A stretch of DNA of 64,000 bases, from contig JAPQWV010000730.1 in NCBI GenBank assembly GCA_027422505.1, forward strand, positions 124,001 through 188,000. The letters are read 5' to 3'. The DNA is from Craterostigma plantagineum. Lineage: Eukaryota; Streptophyta; Magnoliopsida; Lamiales; Linderniaceae. Each line of letters opens with the position of its first letter. Position 1 is the first letter of the stretch. Made by a program: the position numbers and the translations under genes. Under the pieces are notes generated by a model that was not told the origin of the DNA, ran no database searches, and was given only the letters and a program-made list of their open reading frames with translations. This document shows positions 22,946-35,275 of the stretch, piece by piece.

Positions 22946-25900
22946 TCAAGGCGATTTGTTAACGAATGGATGTTCTAGCAACTCCGTCGCCGTCGGCCTC
23001 TGCGCGGGATTTCTAACGAAACACCGCTGCAAGAAATCTTTGCCGTCTTCGGACAGTGTCTCGGGTATCGGCGGATTCTCCTTCAACACCTTGAACATCA
23101 CCGCGGCCTATAAATAAACACAACGTTGGTTTTCATTGATTTTATTACGAGGGTTTTGTAAGAAAGAACGAGGGTTCACTAAACTTTACTTCTATAATTT
23201 TCGCGAAATTCGATTTTCGCCTTCTGACATGTTTATGTCCAGAACTGATGCAGTATGTTTAAAAAGCAACCAAACTTTCACGAACTTTGCTTTACATTCT
23301 CTAACTAGTCCATGTCAGAAACTAGTCCATCGTAAATAGTCGTATTTGTAATGTTCCAGCCATTTATCATAAATAGTCATTCATGGTAGTACAAATTTAA
23401 TTATCATATACTTGATGTCGGAAGAAATTGGAAGATGGCCGGAAAAATTACCCAAAAAAAACAAATGACTATTTATAATAAATGCATTGTACTATTTTTT
23501 TTCACGGAGACGAGTTAGAGGACGAAGAACGAACTCCTCGAAAGTTATTGGTTTTTTTTTTTCGGACAGAGACACGTTAGAGTACGAAAACGAATTTCCG
23601 GCTAAAATTAAATTACGCTGAAATAAACATGAAAAAAGCTTTTGCTTTTACATGCTTACACTTACCCCTTCGTACTCGCTCCATGGAGGCTTTCCGTCCA
23701 TCATTTCGATTATCGTACAACCCAAACTCCATATATCCACCGCCAGGCCAACGTCAGGTCTGGCATCATTCTCAGTCGTCCCAGGTTGCAATATCTTGAA
23801 AAAAAAAAAAGAAAACAGCATACGCTGTTAATAACTAACCGATCGATCGATCAATTCACACGAGCCATTGATCGATATTGTCTAGGAATGTTGTATGTTA
23901 CCTCCGGGGCAAGCCAATATGGGCTTCCCTTCAATGAAAGATGAGCCGCTTGGCCGTTTAGCTGCAAGTGATTTATTTAGTTGTGAATATCAATTAGTAG
24001 ATTTCGTACAAGATTTTAGTCGTACAACTTTCAGGAAATCGCTTTTTCATCCGTGTGTAAAACTAGTTCATTAAATTCACAGTATTCATCATAATTAATC
24101 CCTTTTCTGTAATCTTGTAGCCCATTTTTCATTGATTGTCCTTTTCACAACATGTGAATTTGATTTACGTTCTTGTTGAAGGCGGGAAAATTACAAAGAG
24201 GACTATTTATGACAATAAACGCGTAGACACACGGACTAGTTTTGGACTTAGAGGACGAAAAGCAAATTTCCTGAAAAGTTATGAGGATTATTTTTCGACA
24301 TCGACGAGTTGTAGGACGTAACGAATTTCGTGAAAGTTACGGGACTAAAGTCAAATTTCATGAAAGTTAATGGGAAACTCACATGTTTAGCCATTCCAAA
24401 GTCTGCTAGCTTGACGACCCCATATGCATCTACTAGCAAGTTAGCACCTTTGATGTCCCTGTATACATAAAATATATAGATCGATTGACATCAGCGGCCT
24501 ATATAAGGTTCTTTCAAGTCATAGAAAGATATTTATATATGTATATATAGATTATTACCTGTGTATAGTTTTAGTACCATGAAGATAAGCCAATCCACAT
24601 AGGATATGGCGCGTGAAGTTGCGAATTATCGACTCCGTCATGGCGTCACAGTGGTCTCTGATGAACTTATTTATCGAGCCAGGATGAACGTACTCGAGAT
24701 ATATATGAAACTTGTCTCCAACCTTTTCATCCAAAAGTAATAATATTATTCGAAAAAAATTTTGTTAGCCTCTGTTTGAACATATTTGTCAGTGAGCTTA
24801 GTTATGTCAACTTACGATTTCGCTGCCGTAATAGTGGACGATGTTTGGATGCTTCAAGTAGCTGAGGACTTCGATTTCCTTAAGAAGAAAAAGGAAATTA
24901 GCTACATGAAACTGAAATACATATATAGTATAGAAATTCCCAGACAGATAAATGCGGAAGAATGCCATTCTCGGCCCTTGGCTATGTGGCTTTTTGTCGT
25001 CCATGTTTCTGAGCTGCCATTTTAGTTTCTAATGTTATTGATTTTGTGCTTGTTTTAGTCCCTTGATTAGTTAAACAATTAGTTTGGATGGAATTACGGT
25101 CGTGCCTGCCAGCATTTATGGGCCAGGTCATAATTCCATCAAAACCAACGATTAAACTAATCAAGAGACTAAAACAACACAAAATCTAAAATACTTGGGA
25201 CTAAAAGTGACAACTTTGAACACATGAGACCAATAGCCCAAAAATTGGAGACTGAAAATGGCGTTCGCCCAATAAGTGAGAAGAAAACAAAGTATAGCTT
25301 CAAACCTGTTCCAACTGTCGCATGCTCTCCTCGGACTTAGAATCGTCGGCCAAAATTTCCACCTCCTTCATTGCACACAAAGCTCCCGTCTTCCTGAAGA
25401 ACAAAAAGAAAAGGTTTTTTTTATTACATGGAAACACTAAAAATACCTCTCAATACATTATTTAAGAGCATTGATTCTTACCTGTTAGAAGCCACATAAA
25501 CACTTCCAAATGTACCCCTTCCAAGAAGCTTCCCCTTTTGCCACTGAGAAGTAACAGGCAAAACTTGGGAAGGAATCAACGGCGGTTGAGAAACAACATT
25601 TGCAATGGAACATTCGCATGAAGGAGGCAAAGGCAAGGGATGGATAGTAGCAACATTGGCCTTAGAGTTATTGCGTTGAATCATCAAAGGAGACGTCGGC
25701 CTATGTGGTGTAACAACACGAGGGCTTATTGTTATGGTGGGGCTCTGAAGCGGAGAATAACAATAGTAGTCGTAATAATTGCAAGACGACGTTCTCTCCT
25801 GGCGGTTTAGGGTTATCCTCTCCTGGCAGTTTAGGGTTATCCCTACACTCCATTCGCCACAATAAGGGATGTTTGGCTCGGACCATCTGTTGAATAGGTT

Positions 25901-26561
25901 GGGAATGTTAGGGTTTTCCCCGCTCGAGGGGCTAAACGAGACGCAAACATATGGGCTCGTGGGAGCGCTCGAAGAAGGGATTTTTATCTTGCAGCTCGAA
26001 TTCAATCTCTGTTTGCTCTTGCATGGAGATGATTTCTTCGATGATAGGGTTTTCTTCGACTGATCGGAGTTTGTTTGAGATTCTTCGTCTGATAGTCTGT
26101 TGCCATAGATTACGAGAAATGAATGTGTGGGTTAGCTAATCGATCAAAAGTATTACCGAGAACTTATGTTGTAAAATTCGATTGGCGTTATTCAGGCGTC
26201 CAGGGAGGCCTAGTGCTTATACGGTCTGGGCAGTTCATAGGCAGAATTTATACGGTATACCTATTTTTAAATATGCTAATATTCGACCAAAGTTAAGATC
26301 TATCGAATTTATCAAAACGTTCCAAATAACGTTATCAATATAAACAATGCAAAATTCGTACCAACATTCCTTTTCAAAAAAAAAAAATGAGTTGACTAAT
26401 CAAATTAATCGCCGGTTATCGGTTTGCGGACCCCTAGGCTGAGTTTACAGCAATGCACACCACCATGCCTATTACATACAGGAAATGAAAAGAACGCCAA
26501 AAAAACACATAAATTAAACCCTAAAACCCAGCAAAAAATAATACAATGTCCACTTCTTTAT

Positions 26562-26597
<36 letters not shown>

Positions 26598-27002
26598 TAA
26601 ATAAAATTATGCACCTTGTAAGACCATTGAGGGCATCAATGGCATCATAATCCAAACCTCCATGAACAACGTTGGGCGACGGCAATGGCATGCTGATAAT
26701 ATACGATCCATTGTTGCACGACGAAGAATGAAGCCTGGGTTCGGCTTAGGTAAAGGTTGAGGAGAAGAAGAAGAAGAAGACAATGTCGTCGTCGTGGAAC
26801 TAATACTTTGCCAAGATTTAATGTCCTTTTCTGACACGTGCCTTAGTTTTCTCGCACGAGTTCGGCTAAGGGTTCGAGACGAGCCAACTTTGTTTGTCAT
26901 GATGTTGTTTAATATGTCGTTTTCCACCACGTCTCGATTATTATTATCTTGTGGTTTAGTCGAAGATGATGATGATCTGAAAGATGTTTGCCACCAATGC
27001 AT
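22946..27002 (-). CDS. MAPKKK3/5-type (MEKK) protein kinase, nine exons
   Basis: Exons on the minus strand: 27002-26615, 26088 (or 26096)-25482, 25393-25306, 24878-24816, 24722-24559, 24458-24383, 23961-23902, 23794-23666 and 23107-22946, all joined by GT-AG introns. The N-terminus (MHWWQTSF, basic [10 protein letters not shown], Ser/Pro-rich, SAPTSPY) and the kinase domain match MAPKKK3/5, which act in stomatal and immune MAPK cascades. Kinase motifs: [26 protein letters not shown] (436 onward), DFG (456-458), GSPYWLAPE and [12 protein letters not shown]. The protein stops right after HPFVNKSP, so the long C-terminal tail of Arabidopsis MAPKKK5 is absent. Exon 1 frame is ambiguous: using the acceptor before 26096 the coding length is 1745 (not a multiple of 3), and using 26088 it is 1737 (578 aa). 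Confidence 0.88.
24960..25283. mobile_element. Fold-back MITE in a MAPKKK intron
   Basis: An imperfect inverted repeat lies inside intron 3 of the MAPKKK gene. The left arm (AATGCCATTCTCGG..., TTTTAGTCCCTTGATTAGTT) matches the complement of the right arm (...AACTAATCAAGAGACTAAAAC, GAAAATGGCGTT). The axis is near 25115. Target duplications were not resolved. Confidence 0.65.
26566..26594. repeat. (AT)n microsatellite
   Basis: An uninterrupted AT run in intron 1 of the MAPKKK gene. Confidence 0.9.
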
Positions 27003-27613
27003 GGCGATAGTTGCAGAATTTTGATTTTGTGTTATATGGTTTTCAGATTTTAAGCTTTTCGCATGGAGAGGCTGGATTTAGGTTATTGAAGGGCATTGAT
27101 ATAATTAGTGTTGAAAAACCCTAATTAGGATTAGGTGTGGTGGTGTCTCGTTTTGACGACGACAAGTAGAACATGGATGTCTTTTTTTTAGGTGTTTAGG
27201 TGATATTTGGATTTTGGAATGGCGAGATTATTCATCGATATTTTATATATTTCCATATGTTTGTCTATTATATCGTTTGAGATTGTCAGTGGTTTAAAGT
27301 AATTAGTTTAAGACTGTCTCTTATAAATTAACTTATTTTTTTAGTAATTTACAGTAATTATGCATAATGCATGTGAAAGAAACTAGTGTCATAGATGTGT
27401 TGAGTCAACTGTCGAGAAAAGTTTTTATATTTGTGTGGCAAAAAAAGCATACAAATAAGAAGGCGATGCAATTCAATTGATACTTCAAATAGCGTATGGG
27501 GTGTTCAGTAGTATTTGTATATTCTATAGTTATTGGAGAAGTTTCATTATTTCTACCCTCTTCCCTAGTCGATGGCCAGCGGTGTATTTACTCTCTCCGC
27601 GAGAGCTGAAAAC
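27003..27613 (-). promoter_or_regulatory. Upstream region of the MAPKKK gene
   Basis: AT-rich DNA between the MAPKKK start codon and the Copia-3 insertion. It must hold the promoter, but I see no unambiguous TATA box. The Copia-3 left LTR begins only ~610 bases upstream of the start codon. Confidence 0.4.
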
Positions 27614-28262
27614 TGTTAGAAAATTTTTATTATATAGTTGATTTTATAAATTATTTATGTGAATGAGAAATTGAGTTTTGAAATTAAAATGCTATTGGGC
27701 TTCGAACTGGCTCAATAACGGCCCGACTTCTAGAAGGCCCAACTTCTAGATTGAATGACAGAGTGGTTAAAATCACTCCGCAAGTCCATGGTTTAGATTG
27801 ATGTTGGAGTTGGTTAAAACCACTCAGACATTATATCATCTAATTAAAAAAATAAAATAATATTTTCTATAACTATTTTTGGTTCTATAAATAGGTGATT
27901 AAGCCTAAGAAATGAAATAAGAAAAATAAGAGAAGAAAAGAAAACAAAAATATACAAATATTTCTCAAAAATTTTCTGCTATCGTTCTTGCTCCGTTCTC
28001 CGTCGGTGTCGTTTTTGTGCTGAACGAACGCCTTATTTTTTGAAGTATCCTTGGGAACAAACGCTCGCTAAAACCTCTAGCACATACTTGAGGAAGTGAA
28101 TCTGTTTTAAGAAAATTGTCTGCAACACAATCTTCGAATATTTTTTCTTTTCGGTTAAATCTAATTTCGGGCCTATTATCTGTGGATCTTTGCGAGTGTG
28201 CTTTACAATTCGATCAAGCTTATCAAACAAAGAGGTTGAAGAAGGGTGGAAATCAGCCAACA
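27614..28262 (+). repeat. Copia-3 5' LTR
   Basis: 649 bp. A TATA-like CTATAAATAGG lies near 27886. It shares long stretches with 32967-33560. Confidence 0.9.
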
Positions 28263-28293
28263 ATCTTAAAAAACAGATCCGACGATCCCGCGA

Positions 28294-31200
28294 AGATGTC
28301 AGACAACGTGGACTCCCCCAACAACCAAGGTTCTACCAGGAACGATGTCGTTCTCCCAACTGCAATTTACCTACGGTGGCGAAGCCAAACGTACCGGTCA
28401 ACCACTTGGAGAAGCTGGAGAAGTTTACGGGGACAGCTTCGACGTTGAAACGATGGCAACAGAAGATGCTATTCTATCTAACCACGCTCAACCCAACAAC
28501 GTACCTGAAGGAGGACAAGCCCAAGGTGCCCAAAAGGCGTAATGACTCCGGAGGTGGTGACCGCTGTGGACGCATGGAAGCACTCCAATTTCTTATGCCG
28601 TAATTACATCTTGAATGCGCAGAGCGACACTTTACGCAACTTATATTGTGGTATGGAAACGGCTAAGGAACTATGAGTCACTAGACCGGAAATATAAATC
28701 GAAGGATGCCGGCACAAAGAAATTTGTTGTCGGACGGTTCCTAGATTATATAATGGTCGATTCGAAGACTGTTATCAGTCAAGTGCAAGAGATTCAATTG
28801 ATCTTGCACGACATCCTTGCGGAAGGGATGATTTTGAGTGAATCTTTCCAAGTGGCGGCTATTATTGAAAAGCTGCCTCCCGATTGGAAAAAATTCAAAA
28901 ACATCTCAAGCATAAATGCAAAGAGGTCTTTGGAAGACCTGACTGTTAGACTTCGAATCGAAGAAGACAACAAAAAGTCGGAAAGAGAACCTTGAGCTCA
29001 TCTGAACCGAAAGTAAACGTGTTGGAGCATGGCTTTAAAAAGGGCAAAGGCATGGTTAAACCCAAAGATAAACTTGGGGAGACCGGAGGCGTCGCAAAGC
29101 CGAACTACAAGTTTGTAAGAAAGGGCTATGCTAAGACGGTTTATTCAAGTTGAATGTAATGACTGAGGTCAATCAGATGAATAAAAGTTCTTCTGTTTAC
29201 TTGCTTGAATCTTGCAATTTATGGCATGGCATACTTGGTCACGTTAATTTTGATTCGATACGTTGATTAATTAGCATGAACCATATTCCTAAATTAAATG
29301 TGAAGTTTGCGTTGAAGCAAAACTGACGAGATCACCATTCTCCACGATAATACGAATTACTGAACCGCTTGAATTAATTCATAGCGATGTGTGTGTAGGG
29401 TTGTCAACGGGGCGGGTTCGGGGCGGGGATCCAATCCCCGTCCGCGATGCATTCGGGGACAAAACTGTCCCCGTCCCCGTCCCCGCCGGATCCCCGCGGG
29501 GATCCATATTTTTTTTAAAATATAATATTTTTAATATAATATATAAATTTGGATATTTTTTGTTATATAAATTATAATTTTTAAATATTATTTGTATTAT
29601 TTTAATATTATTTAATCTATATTTTGATATTATTTTATTATTATTTAAATTATAATTTCAAATTATATATATTTTAATATCTAATACAGGTTCGGGGCGG
29701 GGCGGGGAACGGGGCGGGGATCCCCGCGGGGATAAAAACTCGGGGATTCCCCGCCCCTTTCGGGGCGGATCCCCGCGGGGACGGGGAATCCCCGCCCCAC
29801 TGCCATCCCTATGTGTGTGATTTGAAATACGTTCAATCACGAGGTGAAAATAAATATTTCATAACGTTTATTGATGATAGCACGATTGCTATGTATATTT
29901 GCTAAATAGCAAAGACGGAGCGTTAGAAAAATTTATTATATAAAACCGAAGTTGAAAATCAACTTGGTAAGAAAATAAAACGATTTAGAAGTGATCGAGG
30001 CGGCGAATACGAAGTGCCAATCGGTTGTGCGGAGCATGGTGTAATTCATGAAGTGACCGCACCGTATTCACCTCAATCGAATGGGGTCACTGAATGGAAA
30101 AATCGCACATTGAAAGAAATGACGAATGTGGTGTTGTTAATTCAGGCTTATCGCCCGACATGTGGGGGAATCTATCTTGTCGAGTAATTACCTTTTGAAT
30201 AGGGTACCTCGAAAGAAAGAAATAAAATTCCTTATGAGTTATGGAAAGGAAAGACGACATCCTATCAATATTTGCGAATGTGGGGGTATTTGGTGAAGGT
30301 AGCCGTATCTACGCCTAAAGCAGTGAAAATTGGTCCTAAAATAATGGACTGTATTTTGATAGGATATGCACTTAATAGTACGGCATATCGATTTCTTGTC
30401 TATGATTCGAATTTCGGATATACGCAAGAACGCGGTCATGGAATCGAGGAATGCATGTTTCTTCGAAAATGTATTTCCTTGTAAATCCGATTATGGATCC
30501 AGTACATCTAAACGAGATGATATAGAAACTGAGATTCCTAGTACCATTCATGATAATGAACCGAGACGGAGCAAGCGTGCCCGAATATTGAAATCTTTTG
30601 GTAATGACTTCGGTACATATTTGATTGAACAGGAACCACTGACTTATGACGAGGCAGTGAGCCCCGTTGACGGGCCTTTATGGAAAGAAGCCATAAAGAG
30701 CGAGATTGATTCTATTTTGCAGAATCATACTTGGGAGTTAGTTGATCTCCCAAAGAGATGTAAACCTTTAGGATCAAAATGGATTTTTAAAAGGAAAATG
30801 AGACCAGACGGATCTGTGGAAAAGTATAAAGCCAGACTCGTTATCAAAGGATACAAGCAACGCGAAGGCTTAGATTACTTCGACACATATTCTCCTGTGA
30901 CGAGAATAAATTCAGTAAGGATGATACTTGCTATCGCGTCCTTAAGAAATTTGGAAGTACATCAAATGGATGTCAAAACAGCTTTCATAAATGGTGAAAT
31001 GATGAAGAAATCTATATGGAGCAACCCGAGGGTTTTCGTGCTCCTGGAACCGAAAAGAAAGTCCGTAGATTTATCAAATCTTTGTATGGTTTGAAAACAA
31101 GCCCCTAAGAAGTGGCACGAAAAGTTCGATCACGCGATGATCAACTACGGTTTTAAAATCAATGAGAGCGATAAATGCGTTTACTCAAAGGAAACAGGCG

Positions 31201-32100
31201 ATGACTACGTCATTTTATGTCTGTATGTAGACGACATACTCATTGTTGGTAGTAATGACAAAATGATCAAGTCTACAAAGAATTTGTTAAATTCGAAATT
31301 TGACATGAGAGATATGAGATTTGCGGACGTGATTTTAGGAATTAAAATAATACGAACGAGTAACGGTCTTGTTTTGAGCCAAGCTCATTACGTAGACAAA
31401 ATTTTTGACAAATTCTGCAAGGGTGATTCTGGTGTTGCTAGAACGCCGTTAGATCAAAGTGTTGATTTATCGAAAAATTACGGCGAGGCTATTGTTCAAG
31501 TAGAATACTCATGGATTATCGGAAGCTTGATGTATCTAATGAGCTATACTAGGCCAGATATTGCTTATGCTATAAGTAAACTGAGTTCGTACACGAGCAA
31601 TCCAAGTGCGGATCATTGGACTGCTATAATATGGGTTTTGAGATATTTACGGTATACTCGAGACTATGGATTACAGTATGGTCGATATCCGGCTGTGTTA
31701 GAAGGCTAAACAGATGCGAACTGGATATCTGACATGAAAGACTTTAAGAGCACAAGCGGCTATGTGTTTACACTCGCTGGAGCTGCTGTGTCGTGAAAAT
31801 CCTCGAAACAAACTGTTATAGCAAGATCCACTATGGAATCCGAGTTTCCTTGGATAAATGTGGAAACCAAGCTGAATGGCTACACCATTTCTTGGAGGAT
31901 ATCCCGAATTGGGAAAAGCCTGTGCCGCTTATATGCATACATTGCGATAGTCAATCGGCGATTTGACGAGCACAGAGTACTATGTATAATGGTAAGTCGA
32001 GATACATACGTCGCCGACATAATACCGTTAGACAACTACTCTCAACTGGGGTTATCTCGATTGATTATGTGAAATCTACGGAGAACATTGTGGATCGCTA
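28294..32100 (+). pseudogene. Copia-3 gag-pol, multiply broken
   Basis: Pieces in order: gag starting MSDNVDSPNNQGSTRNDVV (28294) and continuing in other frames (28600-28995, KYKSKDAGTKKFVVGRFLDY); GAG-pre-integrase and the start of integrase (LWHG near 29220, ELIHSDVC near 29372), then the MITE; integrase resuming DLKYVQSRGENKYFITFIDD at 29820; reverse transcriptase WIFKRKMRPDGSVEKYKARLVIKGYKQ (30780) with the YVDD box near 31226; and RNase H remains (31710-32080) with stops. Numerous frameshifts and stops make it non-functional. Confidence 0.88.
29396..29811. mobile_element. GC-rich hAT MITE inserted in Copia-3 integrase
   Basis: The ends are inverted: TAGGGTTGTCAACGGGGCGGG and its counterpart reading TAGGGATGGCAGTGGGGCGGG. 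Both ends are long CCCCG/CGGGG runs around an AT-rich core. The 8-bp duplication TGTGTGTG (29388-29395 and 29812-29819) fits hAT. Removing the element and one duplication rejoins the Copia integrase frame across [14 protein letters not shown]. Confidence 0.85.
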
Positions 32101-32706
32101 ACCAAAGGGTTAAATAGAGATGCAGTTGAAAGGTTGACGAAAGGGATGGGCTTAAAACCTTAAGGTATAGAAGTGCTAAGAAGAAAACCCTACCTATATG
32201 ACTGAAGATCCCAATATCTAGGTTCAAAGGGACAACCTAATCTTAGGACTTGGTATCACTGTGGGGGATAACCCCGCTCATTCCTGTCAAGAAACAGTGA
32301 TGACGGAAAAGGCCAGTGTTATGATGCTTTAATGACTATCATATAGTATTGGTTGAAAATACTCGCGACGTGAGAAGTCACCTATGTTAGATAGAAGTGG
32401 GGCCGCTTCAAAGGAGAACTGGGAGGCTTAGTTCTTTAGAAACCCTCGCAGAATCAGAACATGTCCATGGCCGTAATGGACAAAACCATGAGAACGGAAC
32501 AAGAGAAAAATGGTCTCTGTGTATTGTAAGTGAGTTCGTTTACACGGAAAGCAGGACAGTTCAAAGACATCACGTTCTACTGGACTGCAGTAAACCAAGC
32601 GTCCATACAAGGAGGAAGTTTAAATGGTAAAACATATTATCTTCTATGCAGAATATCATTATATTAGCAGAACATTAACCAAACAATTCTCATTCATGTG
32701 GGGGAT

Positions 32707-33560
32707 TGTTAGAAAATTTATATTTACTCCCTTCGTCCTGTTATCTTTATCACATATATGGGTGAGCACGCAAATTAAGATAGTATTATTATAATAATAT
32801 AGTACAATGAAAAGGTAAAAAAGTGTATATTTTGACACGTCTTTTAAGAATATTTAACATTATTACGTTGATTGTTTGTGATACTTTTTGCTAAATAAGG
32901 AAAGATGATAGAATTATTGGGACGTCCAAAATGGAAAAATGTGATAAAATTACCGGACGGAGGGAGTAGTTGATATTATAAATTATTTATGTGAATGAGG
33001 AATTGGGCTTTGACATTAAATGCTATTGGGCTTCGAACTGGCCCAATAACGGCCCGACTTCTAGAAGGCCCAACTTCTGATTGAATGATGGAGTGGTTAA
33101 AATCACTCCACAACTCCATGGCTTAGATTGATGTCGGAATTGGTTAAAACTGCTCAACATTATGTCATTAAAAAAATAAAATAATATTTTCTATAATTAT
33201 TTTTGGTTCTATAAATAGGTAAAATAAGAGAAGAAAAGAAAACAAAAACATAGAAATATTTCTCAAAATTTGGTTCTGCTATCGTTCTTGTTCCGTTCGC
33301 CGTCGGTGTCGTTTTTGTGCTACACGAACGCCTTGTTTTTCAAAGTATCCTGGGAAACAGACGCTCGCTAAAACTTCTAGCACATACGTGAGGGATCGAA
33401 TTTGTTTTAAGGAAATTGTGTGCGACACAATCTTCGAATATTTTTTCTTTTCGGTTAAATCTAGTTTCGGGCCTATTATCTGTGGATCTTTGAGAGTGTG
33501 CTTTACAATTCGATCTAGCATATCAAACGAGGGTCGAAGAAGGGTGGAAATCGGTCAACA
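32707..33560 (+). repeat. Copia-3 3' LTR, interrupted
   Basis: 854 bp including the nested Stowaway at 32727-32966. The sequence on both sides matches 27614-28262. Confidence 0.9.
32727..32966. mobile_element. Stowaway MITE in the Copia-3 3' LTR
   Basis: CTCCCTTCGTCCTG on the left and CCGGACGGAGGGAG on the right, with TA duplications at 32725-32726 and 32967-32968. It is absent from the partner LTR at the equivalent position, so it inserted after Copia-3. Confidence 0.93.
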
Positions 33561-33728
33561 AAAACTAAGGCGGAATATTTGCTAGCAAATTAAATATCAC
33601 GACATTCGAATGAGTTGACCATCACAATAATATTTCACATGTATGATCAAAACTATCTTGGTATGAAAAAATTGGTTTCTAATGAGCCCCGGTTTGGTAA
33701 TAAATTAAATTCCAGTGGACTGTACTAA

Positions 33729-34798
33729 GACCATCTCCAACCGAATCACCATTCTCAAACTCAAACACATTCCCAAACTCAAAATGCAGTAACTTATCTC
33801 CAACCATTAAATTTATTCGCAAACTCGAAAGTAGCCATAATATTATCTTAAATTTGATTGAGACGAAACAAACTGCTAAGTGAACTCCCAAGGACCGAGT
33901 ATACAAAAAATTATGCGTAGTAATAACACACAACAACATGAGTATCCCTTTTGTTTATCATTAAAGTGATCAACATAGAACTGAAAGACGATTTATACGG
34001 TCAATCGTTGAGCCTCATTTTGCTTATGAAAAATTACAGTCTTGAGCAGCAACAACATTGAACGCTAGTGCAATTGCCGAGAAACAAAAACATCATATGT
34101 TGTTCAAAGCAAAGGGTAATTTCAACATTGAGAATGAGACATGCAATTAAAGGAGCTAACACCAATACCATGAAAGAAAAGCAAACAAACTATCATCCTC
34201 ACATCTACTGATGTCACTGGCAGCCATCTTCCATTGGGCAGGCGTCTTAATTGAAGAAAGCCCCAACCAAGAGGAGCAAGCCTGGCTAAACCTATCCCTA
34301 GAACATAGCAGATCTCCACCGCACAGTTTCTTGCTCGGGCAGATCGAAGATAAACCTATCCCAAGAACGAGCAAGCAAATCTCCAAAGTTCTCTGTTGGT
34401 TCAAAGATTTTATCCAAGTCAAGAGATGGCATATCGCAAGGAGGAGATATACGAATCCTTAGAAAGCGACTCACGGCTTTCCGCCATCAGCAAAGGGGTG
34501 AGGATGCCTCTTCCAACAGCCCGTCCCAATCCCTGTCTTGGACAGCAGTGGCCGAGGTGGTCGTGAGTCTTTGACAAGCCCAAACATCCCATTGTCTGTT
34601 CGTCTGTACTCTTTACAAAATCCAAAACAAAAAAGGGGACTGTTTTGCAATTATTAAATATCAAACACAAATGTTAGTTGAAACGCAAACATGCGATTAA
34701 ATTAGGAGAGAGAAATCCCATTTTGGGTTTGGTTTTTGGATTTGATTATAGTAATGTTTCCCCATATTTTGGGTTTTGGAGTACCGTTGGAGATAATC
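33729..34798. mobile_element. PIF/Harbinger-like non-autonomous element
   Basis: The terminal inverted repeats are GACCATCTCCAACCG on the left and GATTATCTCCAACGG on the right (read inward). The 3-bp duplication TAA (33726-33728 and 34799-34801) is the Harbinger signature. No DDE transposase is recognisable. The interior has short chance frames and GC-richer DNA at 34200-34580 of unknown origin. Confidence 0.6.
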
Positions 34799-34801
34799 TA
34801 A

Positions 34802-35275
34802 GTACCTTCCCTAGATTCAATAATTACCAGTAAAATCAATCAAACACATATATGGTCAACGCAGACGAAACAATGCTCTCTTTACATTGCTTGTAGAATA
34901 CCGCACACACACACACACTTGACAGAACAAAGTCGGAAAGTCAAACGCTTTAATAAATTCTCTTGCATGCATTTTACGAAGTTGAGAAAACCATGCAACT
35001 TGCAATAAAGACAGTTGTGCTTTCCCAATTTGATATATGCAAGAAGTCATTACATTATTACTGCCTCAATTATATTAGCATAGAGCTACCTAGCAAGCCA
35101 TACGGACAAGTTTGAAGTTGAAGAATCACTTATTATGCTAACCTGCAGGTATATGTTCTTCGGCATTTCAAGCACATTGCTTAGAATTATTGAATTTGTT
35201 TGTTTTCAATGTGGATATCGAAGATTAGTTCTAAATTGGCAATTTTCGCAGGTTTTTTGGATCATTGAGTTTTCC
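34802..35275. other. Intergenic DNA
   Basis: AT-rich sequence with a short (CA)n run near 34904-34917. I see no gene or RNA. Confidence 0.6.

Larger units (their letters stand above)
27614..33560 (+). mobile_element. Decayed Ty1/Copia retrotransposon with two nested MITEs (Copia-3)
   Basis: The LTRs are 27614-28262 and 32707-33560. Both start TGTTAGAAAATTT and end CAACA, and they are flanked by the 5-bp duplication AAAAC (27609-27613 and 33561-33565). The right LTR is longer only because it carries a Stowaway MITE. A hAT MITE interrupts the integrase region. The sequence next to the left LTR (ATCTTAAAAAACAG) is not a recognisable initiator-tRNA PBS. A purine tract ATGTGGGGGAT precedes the right LTR. 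Confidence 0.95.

Noticed and set aside
29396..29811. GC-rich block as a CpG island or coding exon
   Set aside because: It is an inverted repeat with an 8-bp duplication interrupting Copia integrase, so it is a MITE.
34211..34462. 83-codon ORF in the Harbinger-like element
   Set aside because: There is no resemblance to a Harbinger transposase or its Myb-like partner, and frames on the opposite strand are equally long.
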